The notes under the pieces are model-generated. The model worked only from the letters and a program-made list of their open reading frames with translations. It did no database searches and was not told the DNA's origin. A stretch of 64,000 nucleotides of DNA. It comes from Halichoerus grypus (taxonomy: Eukaryota; Chordata; Mammalia; Carnivora; Phocidae). Of the stretch, positions 58,686 through 64,000 are shown piece after piece; positions within the stretch are counted from its first letter, which is position 1; the number at the start of each line of letters is the position of its first letter. The DNA is taken from the NCBI RefSeq assembly GCF_964656455.1, contig NC_135714.1:128024131-128088130 (forward strand), written 5' to 3'. A program made the translations under genes and the position numbers.

Positions 58686-58689
58686 AGGA

Positions 58690-58925
58690 AACCAGGAGAT
58701 GGACGGCCCTGGGTTAAATACCTGCCCCTCACATATTGTCTGTGCCTCCTTAGGCAAATTCTTAAAACACTTATTATTTCAGGGTCTTCATCTATGTAAC
58801 AGGACACCAATAAAACCTATCTCATGAAAGTACTGTTGTTTCTGTGAGGATTAATGGGTAGTGTTCAGAAAGTGTGTAGCACAATACCAAGCACATTACA
58901 AAAATTCACTAAGTGTTATTTTATT
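58690..58925 (+). mobile_element. MIR SINE
   Basis: GTGCCTCCTTAGGCAAATTC, TATTTCAGGGTCTTCATCTA, AACCTATCTCATGAAAGTAC, CAATACCAAGCACATTACAA are in MIR order. Confidence 0.7.
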
Positions 58926-58929
58926 ATTT

Positions 58930-59405
58930 TAACGGTCAAAGTGGCAACTGATAACGCTTTAGAGATTATTTTCCTAGTTGGTGAAGCATACTTGTAGCTA
59001 TCCTCTGAATGTTAAACTCTCATATTATGATTAAGAGTATGTGTGGTACGTGCACTTTAGAAAGTTTTCAATTAGTATTTTAGGTTTTAATCCTTTAGGA
59101 TTAAAGCCACCTGTCTTCCCCTCTGAATCCAGCTATAGACTGCCCCGTCATGTGAATTTACATTCCTGCTGCATGACCCCATAGTCAGAGATAATATGAA
59201 AATGTATTTGGTGACCAAACGTGATAAATGGGAGTCAAGATCTTGTATTCGATGAGGAAATATTCTTGGCCCCACTTCCTCTATAACCCCCGGAACCCAT
59301 TTATCAGAACTTTGTAGATCATTGTCCAGATGAAAAGTGTCTCTTAAATTCAGGTTGAGAAAAAGATTGATATTATCTCTGAATAAACTATTAAGCTTTT
59401 CTATG
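58930..59405. other. Stretch without recognised feature
   Basis: A 110-codon frame on the - strand (59087-59419) extends into the L2 relic. No domain is recognisable and no gene is called. Confidence 0.4.
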
Positions 59406-59409
59406 ACTG

Positions 59410-59640
59410 AATAATTCATTTATTCAACAAATATTTATTTGGCTCTTACTTTGAACAAGGAGATGTGCCGGGAGCTGGGGTGAATAATGAACTATAGAAT
59501 TGTAAGTCAGTATTCACTGATTCATTCTTTCAACAAATATGCATTGACACAATAGGCCCTGGGCCATGTGGTAGGGATAGAAAGATGAATAAGATATGAT
59601 CTTTGCTTCAAAAATCTGAACCCATATAAAATAAACCAGC
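59410..59640 (-). mobile_element. Two adjacent L2 3' end relics
   Basis: ATTCATTTATTCAACAAATA with GCCGGGAGCTGGGGTGAATA, and again TTCATTCTTTCAACAAATAT with GGCCATGTGGTAGGGATAGA. Each is the complement of the L2 3' terminus. The repeated start suggests two insertions or a local duplication about 110 bp apart. Confidence 0.6.
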
Positions 59641-59734
59641 TGGATCTGAAATGTAAACAAACTTATTTTGTCTCAGAGAAGGTTTGTAAGATGAAAAATA
59701 AACTATTGAGTAGCCACCATGACCAGAGTACTCT

Positions 59735-59860
59735 AAGGTACTAGGTTGTCACATACCCTGACGTTCACTTTCATTTAATCCTTATACCTACCCGATGAGA
59801 CAGGTACTATATTCATTTTTGTTGTTAGTCATGAGGAAATCAACTTAATGAGAATATGTA
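59735..59860 (-). mobile_element. MIR SINE relic
   Basis: TTCATTTAATCCTTATACCT, CCCGATGAGACAGGTACTAT, AGTCATGAGGAAATCAACTT match the complement of MIR. Confidence 0.65.
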
Positions 59861-59884
59861 ATTTTCCAAATTAGTAATGATAAC

Positions 59885-60080
59885 AAGAGCTAGTCTTGGT
59901 TGATACAAGTACTAAGCATTACATTTCATTTAATCTTCACAAAAATCCTAGATGGTAGGTACTATAGTGTTTCTATTCTATAATGTGGAAACAGAGGATG
60001 AGAGAGTTCAAATAAGTGTTGCAATTTTCACATAGCTAGCTGTGGAACCAGGAGACAGCCCAGGCCATCTGCTTCCCGAG
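59885..60080 (-). mobile_element. Second MIR SINE
   Basis: TTCATTTAATCTTCACAAAA, CCTAGATGGTAGGTACTATA, ATAATGTGGAAACAGAGGAT, CACATAGCTAGCTGTGGAAC follow the MIR complement. It lies tandem to the previous copy in the same orientation. Confidence 0.8.
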
Positions 60081-60084
60081 CTGG

Positions 60085-60865
60085 TACTTCTGCCGGCTAC
60101 CTGACAGTTATCTGTAGTCCCAGCAGATGAGTAGGAGACCCAGAATGAGGACTTCAGTGTGCCTGACTTCAGACTCCCTACTTTTTCTACCATGTTCTAC
60201 TTCCTCTATTTCTGGTCCATGCCTGATAACCATGGAGCTGTACTGCATGACTTTTTGAACCCTTAATGCGATGAGGTTGAAAAGGAACTGCATGGATGGA
60301 ATAGAATGGAATAGTTTGAGGTGGGCCAATGCTCCTACCAAGAACAACCAGAAAATTCAGATAAAATACAAAACTCATATATTTTTTTAAAAGCATCCAA
60401 GGCTTTAGAAGTAAGGGGAATTTGAGGATTAAAATTCTGGATTGAGGAGAGACTCTCAGAGGGGAGCTGAGGATCCAAGCCTCTTTTTTTTCCTCGGCGG
60501 GGGTGGGGGGGGGCATTTACCCACTTCTGCATGGGGCTAGACACTGAGAGTTGGGATTTGGCCCAGAAGAGTCTATATTATGGGCAGATAAAATGGCAAA
60601 CCGTTGGTTGTTGCTCCAGGGTTTGAATAACAAAAATTAGAGACTTCAGGAGCTTCAAACACACTGCTTCCCATGCAAGACTTCACTAATTCTGAAATCA
60701 CATGAGGAAAGAACTTAAAAATCCAAATCTAAAATCTCTTAGAAGCAGAGCTGACTTTTCCACGATCTGTCTTGGTGCCGAGGAAACAAAAACTGGGCAA
60801 GCTCTCAACTAAAGCTCTGGAAGGACCATGCTGTAGAAAAAGGGACAATCAGAAGTAGAATTGAG
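60085..60865. other. Stretch with a G-rich tract
   Basis: Frames of 69-109 codons overlap on the - strand without a domain. A G tract at 60496-60513 (GGCGGGGGTGGGGGGGGG) could fold as a G-quadruplex. No repeat was recognised. Confidence 0.4.
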
Positions 60866-60871
60866 TCTTAC

Positions 60872-61210
60872 TGTCTTAGTCAGCTTGGGCTGCCATAACA
60901 AAATACCATAGACTGGGCGGCTTAAGTAACAAATATATATTTATTTCTCCCAGTTTTCGAGATGCTGGCAGGTCCAAGATCAAAGGTGCAGGCTACGTTG
61001 GTGTCTGGTGAGAGCTCTCTTCCTGGCCTACAGATGGCAGCCTTTGCACTGTGTCCTCAGAAAGTCACAGTCCTACGGAATTAGGGCCCTACTCTTATGC
61101 CCTTATTTAACCGTAATTACCCCCTGAAGACCCTCTCTCCAAAAATAGTCACGTTGGGGGTTAAGGCTTCAACATATGAATTTTAGGATGACACAATTCA
61201 GCCTATAGCA
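60872..61210 (-). mobile_element. MaLR/MLT1-like LTR relic, internally shortened
   Basis: TGTCTTAGTCAGCTTGGGCT, GCCATAACAAAATACCATAG, ACTGGGCGGCTTAAGTAACA, TGGCAGGTCCAAGATCAAAG, GAATTAGGGCCCTACTCTTA, GGGGGTTAAGGCTTCAACAT match the complement of a widespread MLT1-type LTR. A central part after GTGTCCTCAGAAAGTCACAG appears deleted. Confidence 0.75.
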
Positions 61211-61214
61211 CTTA

Positions 61215-64000
61215 CCAAAATGCAATCTGGCCGCAACATACTTATAGGTGGTAAAGTAAAATAAATAGGATTTCCCAACAATGTTAAGCTAAAAGTTACA
61301 GCCTGTTTTGTATGAATTTAGACTCTACATGTGAACTATCTGCACAAAAAAAAAAAAAAATAGTTCAGTGTATTGTTTCTCTTTTCTGAGGCTGCTACCT
61401 CAAGCGATAGATCTCTGAAAGTAAAACATAAATAATCAGAAATGAGCAATAAACTGTCATAACAACTGATTCTATTTTATAGCCTTCTTTTGAATGTCAT
61501 CCCTTAATGCAGGGTGGTTCTTTCTGCAGAACTAGTTGTTTGCTCAATTTGAGCCTTGTGGGACTGTCATTTGTGACATCATGTAATGATTTACTGAAAA
61601 TACTTATTCAGTATATGAACCTCTTTCATCAGACAACTCTGGGTTCTCATTCCTTCATTTGTTCTTACAAAATGTGTCAGTGCCTTAATTTTGTAAGTGA
61701 AAACGTAAACGTTATAGCTGATAGAGACTCTTAACTGATTCTGAAGTTGTGTTGAAGTCAAGGGTGTTTCTTCCTAATTTGGAGTCAGCCAAGTTCAGAC
61801 TCCAGACGCAGGGAAAATGCAGAACAGGACTATCAGTCTTCTTTGTTCAAAACAGATGACTCTGTAAGTATTTGCCTAGTTAAAAATAACAACATTCCTT
61901 CCCCAAGTCATCAGCTGGACAGTCTAGCCTGCTCATGTTTTTTTTTAACCCAGTCAGGGGAATTGAGGTCAAAAGGCTATGTACTCTGAATTAAATTTTT
62001 TTTTCACAATGGATTATACTGAAAAATTTATCTACCTTTGATATTTTTCTTTAATGATTATCCTACTTCTCATTGTGAAAAATGTAACAAATTTACCTTA
62101 AATTGCCACTGAACTGCTTCTCTTTCACTGATTTTTTCATGTTGTTAACAGAAAACCTAATTAGTTTTCACTAAGTTGTTATTCAATTTCCTTTATGAAA
62201 GTTTCTAGTAATTCCAATAACAACTCTTGCCTGAAAAATTCCATCTCATGATGGTTATTTGCAGTGATATATATCAACTACACAATGTGGGTATTCTCAT
62301 TCTGTTGTTTCATTTGTATAATTTCCACCCCCAAATGAAATATCCTTTTCTTTGATTCAGATAGAAACTTGTCACACTCATTTGTCTCTCTCACTTTTTT
62401 TTTATATGTCTTCTCTTTATTCCACCTCAAGAATTTCATACAAGAATAAATAAATATATTTGGCATTTTAGGATGACATACCAGTGGAATATCCCGGACT
62501 CTTCTATTTCTTCACCATTAATTTATGTATCGCTCCACCCCCTGCCGCAGGAAAAGACAGAAACCATCTAGAACAACAAGAACAAAAAAAGTGATATGAA
62601 CTTGTAAAATAAATGTCAAAGCTCTCTCTTTTAGGACTCAAGTATAATTTATTGCTATTATAAAAAAGTTACAGTGAAAGAGTAGTTGATAGCATGATTT
62701 TGGCTATTAAAGCGTTGCGAGTATTGACGAGATCTTAATATTCCAGCTGAGAAGATTTCGGAGCCTTACAAGAAGGCTGCATGTGGTGTTTTTTATTTTA
62801 ATAATTCATTAGATATTCTGATTTAATCAAATGTTTAGCTTATCCAATACTGCTTTTCAGATGTGGGAAAGAAAATATGTTGTTATACAATCCATGTCCC
62901 CTCTGGAGTTCCTATCACTTCCCATCTCAATGCCCAGGAGATGTAGGTACAAAAAGCAGCACCGGATGATCTATGTCAGTGTGGTTCCTGATCCCACTGA
63001 TAAAGATCACACGATTCGTACTGCATGTAAATAATCAGCACTGTTGATTGTGATCTTGAGAATTTTGCACAGTTTGGGTCCTGGTTACCTGAGATCATCT
63101 TTCTCCCCTGGGTGCTTCACAATAACCACAAAGGGCAATGGAAGGCTGTAAACTTGGTCAAAGACACATGGAGCCACGGGGTGCTTTGAGGGTCACTGAA
63201 GGGCAAGTATGCTTTGTGCACCATTTGTACCCCCTCCTCTGTGATCCCTGGTGATGAACTGGGGCACACTTCCTCTAATGATTCCCCAAAGGAGGGTTTT
63301 TTCATCAAGTTCATGCCCTTGACCTTCAGATCAGGCAATGAAATTAGAATGGTCAATAGCAGCAAAACTAGGAAAGTTTATGCTTCTCTAAACAGCCACA
63401 ATGGAGCATCCATTACATGATTTCTAAGCTAATGTTGCTAATATAGAATTTTTAAATTAACTTACTCACTCAATGAATTTTTAATTAAGACATAGAGGTG
63501 AGATGACCCTCTATCCAGGCAAGAACACAAGTCAGCCTTTTCCAACTTTCAGTAAATAGAATGTTAAGCTTGCCTTGTGCATTCTGATATCCAAATCACG
63601 AGTCTTCTTTCAAGCAATAATGCCTGATATCTGCAGTTTGGATTTTTGCCAGAATTTAACTTGAACAGACTGTTCTACAGCTTCTGTCAAAAGACAACAG
63701 AGATAAGTGATGTTTGAGCAAGACAGTTTATCCATTCATCTCTCTAGGTATTCTAAACTGTCTTCTTTATCAAAATAGACCTCTAGAAAGATATTTACTT
63801 GGATTGAATAGACTTTGACCCTTGAAAAACTATCTCCACTGAATTTACATTCTGTTATGCACTTGGCAGCTTTTAAAGGTGAGTTTAAGAAGTGCCTACC
63901 TAAAAAACATTTCTAGTAATCTGATATGGTAGAAAGAAGAATTAGAAGGCATTGAAAGTTAGGAATTAGGGGACCTTGATTTGAGGCTAAATGGTGCCCT
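61215..64000. other. Mostly unrecognised DNA to the window end
   Basis: I recognise no repeat, RNA gene or gene in 2.8 kb. An A14 run lies at about 61348-61361. The section 62830-63420 has open frames on both strands (67-82 codons) but none extends into a longer reading or matches a family I know. Confidence 0.45.

Overview
This window is nuclear DNA from a carnivoran mammal. No protein-coding gene, exon chain or structured RNA gene can be supported. The lineage call rests on many tRNA-derived CAN SINEs (about 23), which begin with the core GGCGCCTGGGTGGCTCAG on the + strand or end with its complement. Their tails are CAAATAAATAAATAAAATCTTT plus poly(A), and several have clean target-site duplications (TSDs). 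Almost all are of the type found in non-dog caniforms. They lack the dog SINEC_Cf core and the extra GGCAGGCAGAG tract I associate with mustelids, so a bear or pinniped is my best guess (inference). The 0.5-0.75 kb L1 3' ends are also carnivoran in type.

Layout. 1-7 kb: AT-rich DNA with decayed MIR, L2 and L1 3' UTR pieces, and one L1 tail inserted in an L2. 7-12 kb: a young L1 tail carrying a SINE, then a very degraded old L1 with three more SINEs. 12-19 kb: mostly old single-copy-looking DNA with L2 and MIR relics. 19.2-24.1 kb: an L2, then a MER5A-like hAT transposon split by a 3.6 kb antisense L1, itself split by a young sense L1. 28.4-36.4 kb: an old L1 split by a nearly full ORF2-length L1 that holds three SINEs, followed by another L1 ORF2 piece. 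36.5-46.5 kb: SINE-rich DNA with hAT relics and a SINE-in-SINE nest. 47.4-53.4 kb: an L1 3' end with a SINE, two young antisense L1 tails and two MaLR-like LTRs. 54-64 kb: two SINEs, two more LTR relics, L2, MIR and hAT pieces, and long stretches with no recognisable repeat.

Nothing here forms a pathway or operon. The interpretable content is insertion history: nesting and target-site duplications give a relative order of old L2, MIR and hAT elements, then old L1s, then younger L1s and SINEs. All open reading frames are short (longest 153 codons), and many lie in transposon sequence. I found no candidate for a new gene system. The most notable non-transposon observations are a perfect 13-bp-arm palindrome at 40520-40547, a 19-bp-arm hairpin at 45150-45195, and two weak CTCF-like motifs. 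Subfamily names are from memory of consensus sequences, and boundaries without a stated TSD are approximate.
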